Source of the DNA: Cylindrotheca closterium
Lineage: Eukaryota > Bacillariophyta > Bacillariophyceae > Bacillariales > Bacillariaceae
Direction of reading: 5' to 3'
Assembly: GCA_933822405.4 (NCBI GenBank)
Contig: CAKOGP040001112.1
Location: 465,887-529,886, forward strand
DNA: 64,000 nucleotides
Below, piece after piece: positions 20,414-32,431 of the stretch. Numbering within the stretch: the first letter of the stretch is position 1; every line of letters begins with the position of its first letter. The position numbers were made by a program, and so were the translations under genes. The notes beneath the pieces are model-generated. The model saw only the letters and a list, made by a program, of their open reading frames with translations, was not told the DNA's origin and did no database searches.

Positions 20414-23400
20414 CTATTCTGCCAGCATCCAAGAATCCACCAACTCTTCTTCCTCCTGACTACTGTTTCGTCGATGCTCGGCAGCTGTTGCTGGGAAAAC
20501 GGAAACAGGCAAAATCATAGATGAACTGCCCATATTAGTGTTAGCTCGACCAGTCACTGGATCAACCCCCAAATTCAGTGCCTCGGGTGATACCACAGCG
20601 TCTGTCATGTTGTGCAGACCGCTGGAAGAATCGGGAGTCAACATGGATTGGCTGGCAGAACTGCTGCGTCGATGGTCCAACACAGCTGCATCGAGAATCG
20701 AAGACTGACGGCTGGCCTCACTCTCCGCTTCAAAGGCAATTCCATAAGCAGAGGCTCGGGACTGGCCTTCAGAAGCCCAAGGATTGCTATAGATGGCGGA
20801 ATTCCTGGCCAACAAGGAAGGATCTTGTCGAAAGGACGACTCCAAGGGTCGTTCTTGTTCGGAAACCGATTCGTTCAGAATGCTACCCAAGAAATCCATG
20901 ACATCAAACCCATTGTCTCCTGACGTATCAATGGGTGCAGGTGGTGGTGGTGCTGGTGCTGGGATAAAGCCAGTTTCCAAGCTGGTGCGTCGGTGCTGTT
21001 GGCTTCCATCAACACCAATCCCAGCACCAGTAGATATAAAAAGTGGTTGGTTTGCAGTTGCTTCCGCTAGAATTGGGATAGAGGTTCCTAAATCGCGACG
21101 ACGATTGTACAATATATCGCTTTGGCTATCGCTTTGGCCATCGCCTTGCAGAAATGCCAGCGCCGGAGAAAGAGCCGTTCCAGAACGTTCAGATGGCAAC
21201 ACAGAGTCCAGCATGGGTCCCAAAGTAGAAGGCAGTGCAGATGGATCTTGATTGGGAGCACTGCTGTCTGCCTGGAAACCGGGTGGTGGAGCAAGTCCAG
21301 GTGGAGGGCGGAGCAACGGTACTGCGATTTGTTCCTTGGCATTCTCGTCTGAAACTGCAGCAACGGCTTTTGCTTTCTTCTCTCGCGACTTTAGTGGTGA
21401 TCCCTTGTTGTCTGATGTTGCTGCTGCTGCTGTTGCGGCCTCCTGTCGTTCCTTTTTGGACTTTTTCTTCTTACGCTTGGATATCTTCTCTGCTTTGGGT
21501 TCAGTATCAGTTGTTCGCTCCTTTCTTCCTTTTTCCGACTTCGTAATCTTGTCTTTGGGTTCGGTATCCGTCGATCGCTCTTTCCTTCCTTTCTCAGACT
21601 TGCTAGACTTGTCTTTGGGTTCGGCGTCACTCGATCGCTCCTTTCTTCCTTTTTCAGACTTGGGAAGCTTGTCTTTCTGCGACTCCTTGCTAGCACTTTG
21701 GCCATCGCTTGCCCGTTCAAACGATCCTCGGGCTGCCTTTTTCGACTGATTCTGAGATTTGCCGCGATCTTTGGCATAAGCTTTTGTTGAAGTCTGTGGA
21801 GAGGCACTCTGCGCCTTCTTGTTTCCATCCTTTTTTTCAGCGATCTTGCCTTCTTGTTTTGCCGTACCAGTACTAGGAGTTGAAATGAACTTGGTAGATT
21901 CTTTCGCTTCACCTTTCCGAGCATTCTTTTTGCCCCGACTTTTGTTCTCCGCCTCCAATTTCCCGTCTGCTTTGCTTTTTGCATCATGGGAAGTGGTCTT
22001 GGTGGTTGTCTTGGAAGCCTTTTGCTCGGATTTCTTGTTTCCTTGTTTTCCTTGTCGTTGCTGCTGCTGTTTTGGCTGTTGTTGTTGCTGCTGCTGTTTC
22101 GGCTTGTTGGTAGTTTTATTCTCGGAGTGAATCTTTTTCTGGGTAGGAGAGGAGATGGCACTTTCAGTCTTGAGATCTTTCGAGTTGACAGCTTCCACTT
22201 CAGGCTTGAGATCTTTTGAATTTGCAGCCTCTGATTCAGTCATGAGATCTTTCAACTTGACAGACTCCGACACAGGTTGAAAGTCTTGGAGATCATCTAC
22301 TGCTCCACCAACTGCGACATCGTTGGCAACGACTCCTTCCTCGCTGTCACTACCGAAGTTAATCTCTCCAGGCGTTTGCTGCGCTTGATCGTCCTCCCAA
22401 TTTTCAGTTTCTTGGACTGAAAATTCTGCTACCTCATCATAATCAGCTACCTCGTCGTCATCAGTTGGCTCATCCTCGGCTGTGCTGTCCTCGGGAGAAT
22501 CTTCACTATTTTCTTCGTAATCGTCGTCGTAGCCATCGAAACTGTCAAAGCTATCAATTGCTCCGTCATCATAATCCGAGCTGCTGTACTCTTCTTGCTC
22601 CGTTTGTCTTTCCATTAACAGCATATGGGTTCTATTCATGGGCGTATCAATCTCATCAGGCGTAATTATACCTCTTGAAGTTGCAGTGCCCCAATTCAAG
22701 CCGAGCGGTAAGAGAGGGGCGCCAGTCTTGGAAAACTCAATCTCCCGCTTGGGAAATAATGTATCACTGAGCATCTGAGATTGGCCATTTTTTGTAGCAG
22801 TCCCAAGTCTGCCCCGGACAAAGCCCATTTTTTCTGGTGGATCCATTTTACTATACTTATATTGCTCAGTGATACCTTGGCTCATTTGTTCATACCCTAT
22901 AGATACAAGCTCTGACGGCATCGAATCACTTCTTGACAGGGACCGGTAGGCAGGTAGCCATCGCTGATCAACAGTATTTGGTTTTGGTGTCAAGCGCTTG
23001 TTCGCAATTCGAGAAGGGAGAAACATCACCAAGACTTTCTCGAGTTCATACGGCATCGTGATCCATGAGTAGGCAAGCAATGCAGAAGCTATGAGCAAAA
23101 CGATGCAATCGCATATTCGGGTCATATAGTGGCTGTCTCCATGTGTCCTCTTATGAGATGAATCCGTACGAAGCTGAAATTCGGTCTTATCCTTCTCTGG
23201 GAATGCAAGCTGCTGATGACGAACAACCCGAATACCATCTACTCTTGCTGGAACACAACTTAGCATTGCATGCTCAGGCATAAAGTAGCCTACACCAAGA
23301 CTGGCTGTCCGTAATTCGCTTTCGCGTTTCCGCATTCTGCGGTTTCTTCTGAAGGGGCCATCGTTTGAATCAGTCCTGGCTGGAGCATGAGTGTACTCAA

Positions 23401-26400
23401 CATTTAAGAGGATGGATTCTTCTTCTCTTTTGCAGTCTGCGATATGTTCAATGAAAAAATTCTTGCTTTCCCCAGGAGAAAGTTTAAAACCTGCATGTAG
23501 ATTATCGACATCCCAATCATTGACGACAAAGCCCTGCTGGGGGGAATCCCAGCAATTCAGTAAACGGAAGCTCCCAAATGTACATGGGTCTGATTCATGA
23601 TTGTCCTTGGTGTCTGCTAAATAAATTCGACGAATAGACTGCTCCAAATCGCCCGTGTTTTGAAGCACAACTTCCTTGATGTCTGATGTTGGACTCTGCG
23701 GACTGTCCGATTCGTTAGGGTCCGCAGGTTTGCTGCTTCCTGAGAAAACTAGTGTAGAACGACCGTTTCGATTTTCAATATTTCCAAACGCATCCTCGTC
23801 AAAGCTGGGTAAAGGGTCCAAAAAATCGAGCCTATCTTGCAAGCTTTGTCCTTCAAGTACCACTCTCTCAAGACCAGTAAGCGAATTTTCTAGCAGAATC
23901 ATGGTTTCAAAGCTTTTCTTTTTGCAATGTTCTTCTGTTGCACTGCCCCAATGAGATGCGCCACTCTGTTCCACAGTTTCACACCCAAGAGCCCCGAATT
24001 TTCCAGGTGGCCGAAATAGTATTGGTCCAACTTCTGCTTTTCCGAAAGGTGGAATTACAATTTCGTCCAAAGCAGGAAATGGAATGGCAAAAGCAGTTGG
24101 CCCTGCGTTGCCTGGAACGCCACCGGACTGAACATTTGGCTCATCTATCGTTCGAGCCTGTGAATGAGAAAGGTGTTGTTTCCCCAGCAGCGATATTCCT
24201 GAAGCAGCAGCAGCGCCAATGGGGCTGCTAACGTGCGGTCCAGCATTCTCTCTTGACATCTTCGAATTGTGTTCCCTGATTCCACATCGCGCACCACAAC
24301 CGACAACGAAAGCACTGTTCGCATGAAGGGATGGATTCACCAAACTAACCAGCGCCCCTTTTCCGGCCCTTAGCGTTATATTATGATTCGATCTGATCAA
24401 ATTTCCGTAACCGTCGTCCATGAAAAAGGCCCCACCTCCGTCCCACCAAAGGTGATGAGGACTTGTGTTGTCATTGGGGTCCAGCCTCCCATTCTGAACG
24501 TATGGAGGGACAAGTGACTGAAGGAAGCGAGTGCGAATCTTGTCTTTGTCTGACTGGTCGAGCTTGTTGAACGGGTCGCCAAGTCTTGGAGGGGCTGCTA
24601 GCCGAACTTTCACCGGAACTGCAGTCGGATTCTCAAGGGGAATCATAGTAGCGATGATCTCACCTACCAGAACTGGCGGAAGCTTCATAACTGAAGGAGT
24701 GTGCTCTCCATGATTGGACGATCGACTGCCGCGAAAGAGCGTTGGGGCATTCAATACACTTTGAACTGCCAGGTTGTGCATATACAACGAAAGGCTTTGG
24801 TTCTGTGTCGCTGCTTTGCGAACACCACTTCCCCCTAAAATAGCTTCGTATTCAATTGTGGCTCTGAGGCTGGAGCTCAAAACGTCAAGGCCAGAACCTG
24901 CCGCCACCCTCCATGCATCCCAAGCTTCGGCAAATACACTGACTAGAGATGGTGTCACTATTCCATCTGAACGAGCTCTTCCAGATTTGAAACCCATTGA
25001 GCCGCTTGCAGATGGAAGTTCCCCTTCTTGCAACGTTGCATTCCTTGTGTGATCTTCGACGTATGTGTCTTTCAAAAGTGTCAAAACACGTTCAAAGGCC
25101 AAGCTTACGCGATTAGCCCCCCGACCCGAGGGGTCAACAAAAGCCTCGTATCCTCTGCTTTTGGACTGAGAAGAAACCTGTCCGCACCCAGAGGGTTGCA
25201 GACTGTCCCTGCTTCCTAACCAATTTAATGCACATTGGAAATACGATGGGAATATGTTGCCATCATCATCGGCCGAAGAGCAAGATACCGCACTATATAA
25301 CTGACCAATCTGGATGCTTTCGTCAGCGTGTGTCGTGCTATTTCCCGACTGAACAAATTGAAACAACGGGTTGCAACTCTCCACTTCCAAGAGACGGACT
25401 TCCCGAGAGAATGTGGATTTCAGCAGCAGTGAAGTTCCCTCGTGTTCGAGGAGGGACATATTTCCTTGGGATTTGGCATGGAGGAAAGATTCAATGTAGG
25501 CAGGCGGTATTTTGGGCATCGAATGTTCTCCGACATTCTTGCCATGTGAAGCCCAGTAAAGTCCAAGAGGAACCTCAATGACGGTCAACTTTTCGTCTTC
25601 GATTTCCGATTTCACAATTGCATCAACAGGATCATCCTCCACCTGACCTTCTTCTGACACGTACAATTGACCTTGAAGGGCTTCAAATGCGATCAAAATT
25701 GGTACGACTTGGCCGAGACTTGTTGACAAGGATAGACCGGAAGCCATGATTTTGGTGATATCTGTATTGAGAAATTCTGCTGACGGCGCTGTCACAACAA
25801 CTTCGAATCTTGCCGTGCCCCCCGGTGGAATTGATATGATCGGTTTGCCTTGTGGTTCATTGACACCATTCTTGCTGCATGTTTGCAAATGTCTGACTAA
25901 TGTTTTGTCTGCTGATACCATTAACGGCCCATCCAAGGACGAGAAGTCTAGCACTGTGCAGTTCGTTCTCCCATGTCGTACATTCTTGTTTTGCGATCCA
26001 TGCAGCTCTGTCGATGAATAGCACCTGTACAACGCACGGAGAAGAGATTCTTTTTCTCCAGCAGCTTCATTGAAAGATACTGCGTCGCGATTGGCGAACC
26101 GAGCAGCAAATGATCTCGCTTTTTCGTTTGACAAAAGGAATTGACGGAGCCCTTCCACAGGGTGCCCTTCAAATCTGCCATCCCCAACATTTTCACTTTG
26201 AGCTTCAGATAATAGCAGCGGCCCGAGTATGTTATTTCCATCGTTCGCTCCGTGCTGTTCCGACGCTGAGTCTTTGCTCAATACCAAACTCATACCTTCC
26301 AGGTCACCACTGTCGATGGTTACTGAAATAGGAACAGGATTGCGGTTTGTCAGGAAGAACGGTGTCCTAGACACGTCGTTCCTCCCCAAAGCTCCAATCT

Positions 26401-29400
26401 TCATCACTATTGCTTTCAATGTCAAATCCTCGAGTTTTGATGACTTTAGATATGCTTGTAGGAGAAATTTTCGAAGTCCTTTTGCACCTTTTTCGAAGCC
26501 CATGGTTTCAACAGCCTCCAAATAGGCTTTTCCGACCACTGAATTGCGCAGCCGAGAGAATAATTCTTCGGCTGACATAATATTAGCCTTATGGATCGCA
26601 CTTGTAACCTCTTTCAATTCGGTGCCCACGTCTTCTTTTTTCCTTGGATATTGACCCGATACTTCCAATTGTCCATGGAAAATAATGAGGGGAATTTGGT
26701 GGTTTCCAGCATTCACAGGGCTTGTGATGATGTTGAGGTAACATGTTGTCACACGACTTTCATTCTCATCTTTTCTTCTGGTCCTCTCTTTCCCTCCACC
26801 TTTCTGCTTTGCGAATTTGTACTGAAGGGAGAGAAAGCCGACTTGCTTGAGATTGGCATCTTTTGATGCAACTGTTTCGAATGGGTCAGTAATCGATACA
26901 TTGAATCGATTGCACAAAGAAGACTTGCTCGAAATTGGAAGTTTATCTTCCTCCAGGACCTCCACTCTTTTGATTCCCGGAGGCACTGCTTTCGAACCCA
27001 CGAGAAGCAAATCGTGGCTGATTTCTTTAGCACCTCTGTACTTCTGCGGTGGCAAAGGTGCCTCAGAGTCCTCGATAGCCTGGAATCGCGTGGATGGAAA
27101 GAAAAGGGAAGATATCATCTTTCCCGACTTGTCCCATGGCTGCAGACTAAAGATTTGCGGATAGGGATGTGTTGACCTTTCAATCATTGCATGCAACCTT
27201 CCATTTTCGACTGTTACGTTGAATGGTATTTCTACCAGAAAATGCTCGTCTTCAAACATATCTTTCTTCAGTAACTCTAGATACTGACGATACGGGTTTG
27301 TGTACGGACTAATGAAAAGTTTCGTCGTTCCTCGAATGACAACTGATCCCGTAGTGTGCAAGGTGTCCATTGGCATTCCTATTGTACCGCTTGTCAGGTT
27401 GCAAATAATCTCCAACATATTATTGTAGGTCTCCCCTTTTCGAACTTCGGCCAGTGAGTCCCAAAAAATCTCCTCCGCTTGGTCCACCTCCGCGTCAACA
27501 AAATATTTCAGCCTAGCTGTGATGTTCAGCCCCATAGTTTCAGTGACATTATTTCCCAACAGAGACTTCCATTTGCGGTCCAAACGGATACCCGTAGCTA
27601 CTCGAACGACCTTAATGGCAAAGGGTGCTTTGTTGCGAACGTGGAGACGTGCAATTGCAGTATTTTTTTCGGTCGTCAAATGAAAATTGAGCTCTTCCGG
27701 TTCCACCTTCAGTAAACAGGATTCTGTCATAGGTGCGGGCCCTTGTATTGGGTTACCCGCTGCTGTTGAAAGCGCCAGCAAAGAGACGTCGTCCTTCATT
27801 TGCTTGAGTCCAATGTAGATTGGTCTTTCGTCAGTTTCAAGCTTGACAAAGCCAAGACTTCGGTGTTTGTCTGGGTGATCACAGGCCGCGAAATTTCCAA
27901 AGTCTGGAGCTTCGGATAGATAATCGTCTTCCCTTGATGATCGGAGAAAAGGAACTGGATCATTCGAATTGGCGAAATTAGTCCCTACGTCATGCACTAC
28001 CGTACATATCGTGGCCACGTAATTTTCAGTGGAATCAGGTGGTAAGATCATTGGTCCGCCACCATATCCGTTCCCAACTTTGGCTTGGTTTGCATATCTC
28101 CAGTGTCGAATTGTGGGCGAAGGAGGAATTCCATGCTGTACGGGCTCTGCGCTGGCGTCCAGCAAATCAAAAAACCTCCTCCTAGGATCGAATTCGACAC
28201 TCATGAGATCGGGTCGGGATACCATGATTTCGGTGATCCGTTTAGCTTGTTGTGGGTCTGGATTCGAAAGATAGAGGTCATAGCAGTCTTTCTGCGGTGG
28301 CTGTGGTGTATCGTCATTCGCATCACCCATGTTTCCTTGGGTAAGGCCAAAGTTGATTGCAAACAGCAAATGAGCAGCTGGTGTAGCGGATCGTGGTATC
28401 GATGAGATATCACAGGCTTGATGGTATTCTCGCCGAGCGGAAGCGGCAGTCGCTGCTGCCGTATCGTGACGAAAGTAAATGGTATCTGGAATTCCTTGCG
28501 GATTGGTCCGGACACTCGATGCAGCCAGAGGTACTTTTTGAACACCTCGTGAGGTTTTTAATAATAAAGTCGTTCGAACCTGATATTCATCACCACCAGG
28601 TGAACCGTTCCAGTCCAAATTGCCTCTTGGTTGGAATGTATCCTTCTTGAAAGAGTTTACCGAAGCAACCAAGTTATCATACGCCTTGCCCTTTATCTGA
28701 TTTAAGAGTTCAGGCCCAATCATATCCTTCCAGTCCAATTCAAAAATCGAGGAAGATGCTGCTGGAAACGTTTGCGCAGTCGAAGGTGTTTCACCTGTTT
28801 TGGAATCGTTTGCTTCCGTATCATCAGCCGTATCGTCATCTCTATTTCCTGTCAGCTCTACTTGTGGATAGTGTGGGAAGAAGGTAAAGGGTACTTTTGC
28901 CCTTTGCCCTGGTTCCAACGACAGACTTCCCGAGGGCAATCGCGATAGATGCAGTTGCTGCGGAATCGATTCGTCGTCCCAGATTCTTCCTGGATCCTCT
29001 CCCCAAGATTCGCGAATAATAGAAGTTTGCTCCAGCGTTTTTTGAATGGAATGGATAAAAATAGTTTCCGTAGGATGCTGTGAATTGCAATTTGTGAACA
29101 TGGATCAAGTGTGAGAAGTGATGTCAATAAACAAGAGGATTCAAAGTAGCTGTATCGATTCCACAGGTGCGTTTGGAAAGAAAGCAAGGGAGGCAAGGGC
29201 AACTAAACGCAAGTTTTCTTGTTTTTTGTTCTCAATCTTTCCAAAAGCTCATTGTGCAAAACAACTCTTTGGTATCTCGTTCAAACTCACCGTGTTTCTC
29301 AGTTCCAATTCACCATATGCTTTTTGACATGATGGCACCCTCATCAACATTGGAACGGAAACCTGCAATTGGGTCCCACTCTTTGCGTCGAGATCAGGGG

Positions 29401-29548
29401 TTGAAATAGTAGTCGCAATTGTGGGAGTTTTAGTAGAAGCCACAGCACTGCACAATGCGAAGGAATACAGCAGCACCAATGGCCACACCAAAAACACCAA
29501 GCACGTCCTCCTCATGGTCGTTCTTCCATTCGAACAAAGAAGATTCAT
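20414..29548 (-). CDS. Giant type I membrane protein resembling TMEM131
   Basis: Exon 1 (29548-29291) encodes a signal peptide (FLVWPLVLLYSFALCSA). A 213-bp intron (GTGAGT to CACAG) joins in phase 0 to exon 2 (29077-20414); the junction reads GELELRNT-HPTETIFIHS. The product is about 2973 aa; a second in-frame ATG at 29515 would also keep the signal peptide. The luminal part (about 2050 aa) has repeated beta-sandwich-like units with phrases such as LEPGQRAKVPFTFFP, LKTSRGVQKVPLAASS and LHVRNKAPFAIKVV, reminiscent of the PapD-like repeats of TMEM131. One membrane segment (CIVLLIASALLAYSWITM) lies about residue 2075. The tail of about 870 residues is acidic, then Lys-rich and poly-Gln, with PPPGLAPPPGFQ. 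In animals TMEM131 assists collagen secretion through TRAPPIII. A diatom cargo is unknown. The family assignment is by pattern only. Confidence 0.65.
21500..21690 (-). repeat. Tandem repeat coding KSEKGRKERSxDxEPKDK
   Basis: Three to four units of about 54-60 bp in the cytosolic tail of the TMEM131-like gene encode KSEKGRKERS(S/T)D(A/T)EPKDK. The copies are highly similar at DNA level. Confidence 0.9.
22050..22110 (-). repeat. CAG/CAA (poly-Gln) repeat
   Basis: Two interrupted poly-glutamine runs (KQQQQQQQP and KQQQQRQ) lie in the cytosolic tail of the TMEM131-like protein. Confidence 0.9.
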
Positions 29549-30106
29549 GATTGCAACGACAATGAAGAACAGCGATTAGTTTTCTGCTCGCATTCCGGAA
29601 TGGCACGTCTTGTTATCCAGTGCAGAGTGTGAGATTGAGTTGTTTATAGGCACTGGTTGTAGCTTGAAGCCAAAAGCACTCGGGATCTCTCGTTATCATT
29701 TACTTGGGACTTGTGCTGAACTCGTGACTGATTCGAGTCATCAGTCAGTCATCTCATTTCCTTGTGGGTGACAGCTGACCACCAGTGAAAGCATGAAAGC
29801 GAGACGTGCTCGAAGGTTTTTGTCGGGGGCGTGTACGAAAGGGGGAAGACCGACAGTCATCGTGAACAAAAAAGGCAAGCAAGATCAAAGAAGCAGAAAA
29901 CATTTGTGGAGAAAACAGGAACATCGTTCTGGGAATCGATCGTGGATCTTTGTAAAGGTATTGTCCCTTTCAATTGACACATTCGCATTCAAATACACTG
30001 AATCAGCAACATAGAAGTTGCAGCTCTACACAACAGATATTGATAGAACTATCTCATTGAATCCCTTTTCGTCATTTCGATTGTTGCCACATTACACTTC
30101 TAAAGG
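29549..30106. other. Divergent promoter region
   Basis: This 558-bp interval separates the TMEM131-like gene (minus) from a coiled-coil gene (plus). A 73-codon plus-strand frame at 29793 is basic and shows no family features. No RNA gene or repeat stands out. Confidence 0.6.
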
Positions 30107-32278
30107 ATGATGGAGAAAGCTTCAGATGACCATAGTGGTGACAGTGCCGAGATAGACGCTGAAAATATGGAGCGAAAAGAGACTACCAGCGGTCCAGCAA
30201 CAGGAGAAGCAGCCAATTCTCCACTGCATGACAGTGTTTCTGATGATACCTTTGAAGATTTGGCAGAGTTGGGTGTCCAGCCACATCATACGTGGAAGAA
30301 GGATAGTAGACATAGTGGTGGAGCTGCAGCTGATATGCCCACGACGCTACTACGACGGGCTAGTTCGGGCGCGAGTAACGGAACCCGACGAAGTGGTGCT
30401 AGTGCGTCTTCAGGTCGATTGTCACCAGCCAAGGATGACATGATTAGAGCAGAATATGATGCAGAGATAGTAGAGGCAATTTCGTCGGATGTGGAAGACT
30501 CGGATTATTATACCAGTGGAAGTGAAGACGAGTATAGTGACAGTGACACAGATGCCGTAGGTTGCTTGAGTGATACAGAGGAGCCTACGGAAGCAAATGC
30601 AATGGCTTCCATCGGCTCTGAAGAAAAATCAGGAGCCGCAACAGAAGAAGGAGCTGCTGCCGCCGCCGCAGAAACCAAAAAGAAGAAGAAGGAAAAGAAG
30701 AAAAAGAAAAAAGAGAAGGACAAGAAAAAGAAGCGCTCCTCCAAAAGATCATCTACTTCTACTCGTGCCAATAGATCTGTCGATGGCTCCACGAAGTCAG
30801 CCACCGACAAAAAGAAGAAACGAAAGAGCAGGGCCTCGGGCGCCTCGGACAATAAGAGAAATACAGATGAGCAGACAGCGGAAAGAGAGGCGCAAAAGGA
30901 GCTAATCCTAAAACTCCAAAATCAGCTTTCGGAGGCTCTTCACAAGGTTGTAACAACGACCGAAGAACACATCAATGACAAGAATAGCTTCCTCAAAGTA
31001 TCGACGGAACTGGCAGAACTAAAGGGACAAATTAAAGCGCTCACAAAAACCCACGAGGATGCTCAGACGACCATCGGAATTAAGGAAGCCACCATTTCCG
31101 AACAAGAAAACCGTATTAGCAAGTTGGAGAAGGCCGTCGAACGACAATTGGACCTTCAGGAGGAATTGGAATCCAAAGTAGATCGATCAGAAGAAGAGAT
31201 CAACAAATTACTAGAAGAAATTGAGGAATTGGAAAAGCAGCAACTGGAGGTTTCGGCAAGAGGCGAAGGGGCACCAGTTGGAGGAGCGGTCGCCGCTACA
31301 AGTCGAGCTCTCCAAGCTGAGCTGGACAAATGCAAGGCGCAACTCGAGAAAAAAGAGAAGCAAATAGAGGAATACAAGACAGCGGTTGATGAGCTGGAGA
31401 AGGATCTAGAAGAGGGTCGCACTATCAATCGATTACAGGTCAATGAGATGGAAGAAACCAATATCTCGCTGCAGGGCAAGCTCAAGGCAGAACGATTAGA
31501 AGTATCTCGAAAACTTGAGCAAAAGGATGATATCATTAGTGGATTGCAAAAGGAAATCGACAACTACAAACGAACGGACGACGTCCAAGATTTGGTGACA
31601 GCACGAGAAAAATTAAATGCGACACGGATCGAGCTGGATGAAACTAAGGCTGCTAAGGAAGCCAGTATGAAAGACTTGGCAGCTTTGAATCGGGAAAAGG
31701 AAGACTTGCAAGAAAAGCTAAATGTGCTTACGACCCAAACGACTACCCTCCGACAAGATAATAAAGAACTGGAAGCCAAAGCCAAGAAGTCGCATTTGCA
31801 AGTCCTCGAATGGACTGAGAAAACATACGACTGGAAGTCTCGCGCCGAAGCGGCGGAGAAAAAGCTGCAATCACAAAATGGCGAACAAGATCCTTCTGGC
31901 GACGCAGCACCACAAGGCACATTCTTGCAAGCAATCATGGACAACCAAGCCGCCAAGCAACAGCAGCAACGAGGTAGTTCTGGAGTCAATCTACGTAGAT
32001 CGGTTCAAGGTTGGTTTGGAAAAGTATCTGATGAAGGACCAGCTAGCAATGAAGAATACGACCCGGATGCACCTGTAGAGCAAATGCGAATGCAGAAACT
32101 GGAAGAACGTAATGCATCGCTAGACGCTACTGTGGCCCAACTTCGCAGTGAAATTGTCAAGCTTCAATCGTCCCACAAGGAGAAGCTGTACTCCTTGCAA
32201 AAGGAAATGGATGCTGTGCGTGGCGAAAACGAAGCGCTTCAGCTGAAGAAAACGACGCTGCAACAGCAATCAAATTGA
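30107..32278 (+). CDS. Coiled-coil protein with acidic/poly-Lys N-terminus
   Basis: This is an intronless gene of 723 aa starting MMEKASDD. Residues 1-190 are acidic and Ser-rich, with DVEDSDYYTSGSEDEYSDSD. A lysine run follows (about 195-215), then Ser/Arg-rich sequence. From about residue 265 to 600 the protein is coiled coil (EEINKLLEEIEELEKQQLE, KCKAQLEKKEKQIEEY). Then LEWTEKTYDWKSRAEAAEKKL and RRSVQGWFGKVSDEG occur, the same helix-then-tryptophan-motif layout seen in the two coiled-coil proteins at 13342 and 17873, and a short final coiled coil ends the protein. I read it as a paralogue of those two. Its function is unknown. Confidence 0.8.
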   Translation: MMEKASDDHSGDSAEIDAENMERKETTSGPATGEAANSPLHDSVSDDTFEDLAELGVQPHHTWKKDSRHSGGAAADMPTTLLRRASSGASNGTRRSGASASSGRLSPAKDDMIRAEYDAEIVEAISSDVEDSDYYTSGSEDEYSDSDTDAVGCLSDTEEPTEANAMASIGSEEKSGAATEEGAAAAAAETKKKKKEKKKKKKEKDKKKKRSSKRSSTSTRANRSVDGSTKSATDKKKKRKSRASGASDNKRNTDEQTAEREAQKELILKLQNQLSEALHKVVTTTEEHINDKNSFLKVSTELAELKGQIKALTKTHEDAQTTIGIKEATISEQENRISKLEKAVERQLDLQEELESKVDRSEEEINKLLEEIEELEKQQLEVSARGEGAPVGGAVAATSRALQAELDKCKAQLEKKEKQIEEYKTAVDELEKDLEEGRTINRLQVNEMEETNISLQGKLKAERLEVSRKLEQKDDIISGLQKEIDNYKRTDDVQDLVTAREKLNATRIELDETKAAKEASMKDLAALNREKEDLQEKLNVLTTQTTTLRQDNKELEAKAKKSHLQVLEWTEKTYDWKSRAEAAEKKLQSQNGEQDPSGDAAPQGTFLQAIMDNQAAKQQQQRGSSGVNLRRSVQGWFGKVSDEGPASNEEYDPDAPVEQMRMQKLEERNASLDATVAQLRSEIVKLQSSHKEKLYSLQKEMDAVRGENEALQLKKTTLQQQSN

Positions 32279-32431
32279 GCCAGAGCTCTTGACATAGGTC
32301 AACACACCCTGCCAACACAATTAGACACAACCTATATATAATAATGTAATGACTAAACACTATGGATGAGATGCAAGATGAATGACGCTCTAAATGTGCT
32401 AGCTGGAATTTGCCAGAGATGGTCCTAAGAA

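Noticed and set aside
21391..22161. 256-codon minus-strand frame inside the TMEM131-like gene
   Set aside because: Frame-shifted reading of the Lys/Gln-rich tail; low complexity and fully contained in a much longer, better supported frame.
29793..30014. 73-codon plus-strand frame in the divergent promoter region
   Set aside because: Short, basic, no motif; probably 5' UTR or promoter sequence of the coiled-coil gene at 30107.
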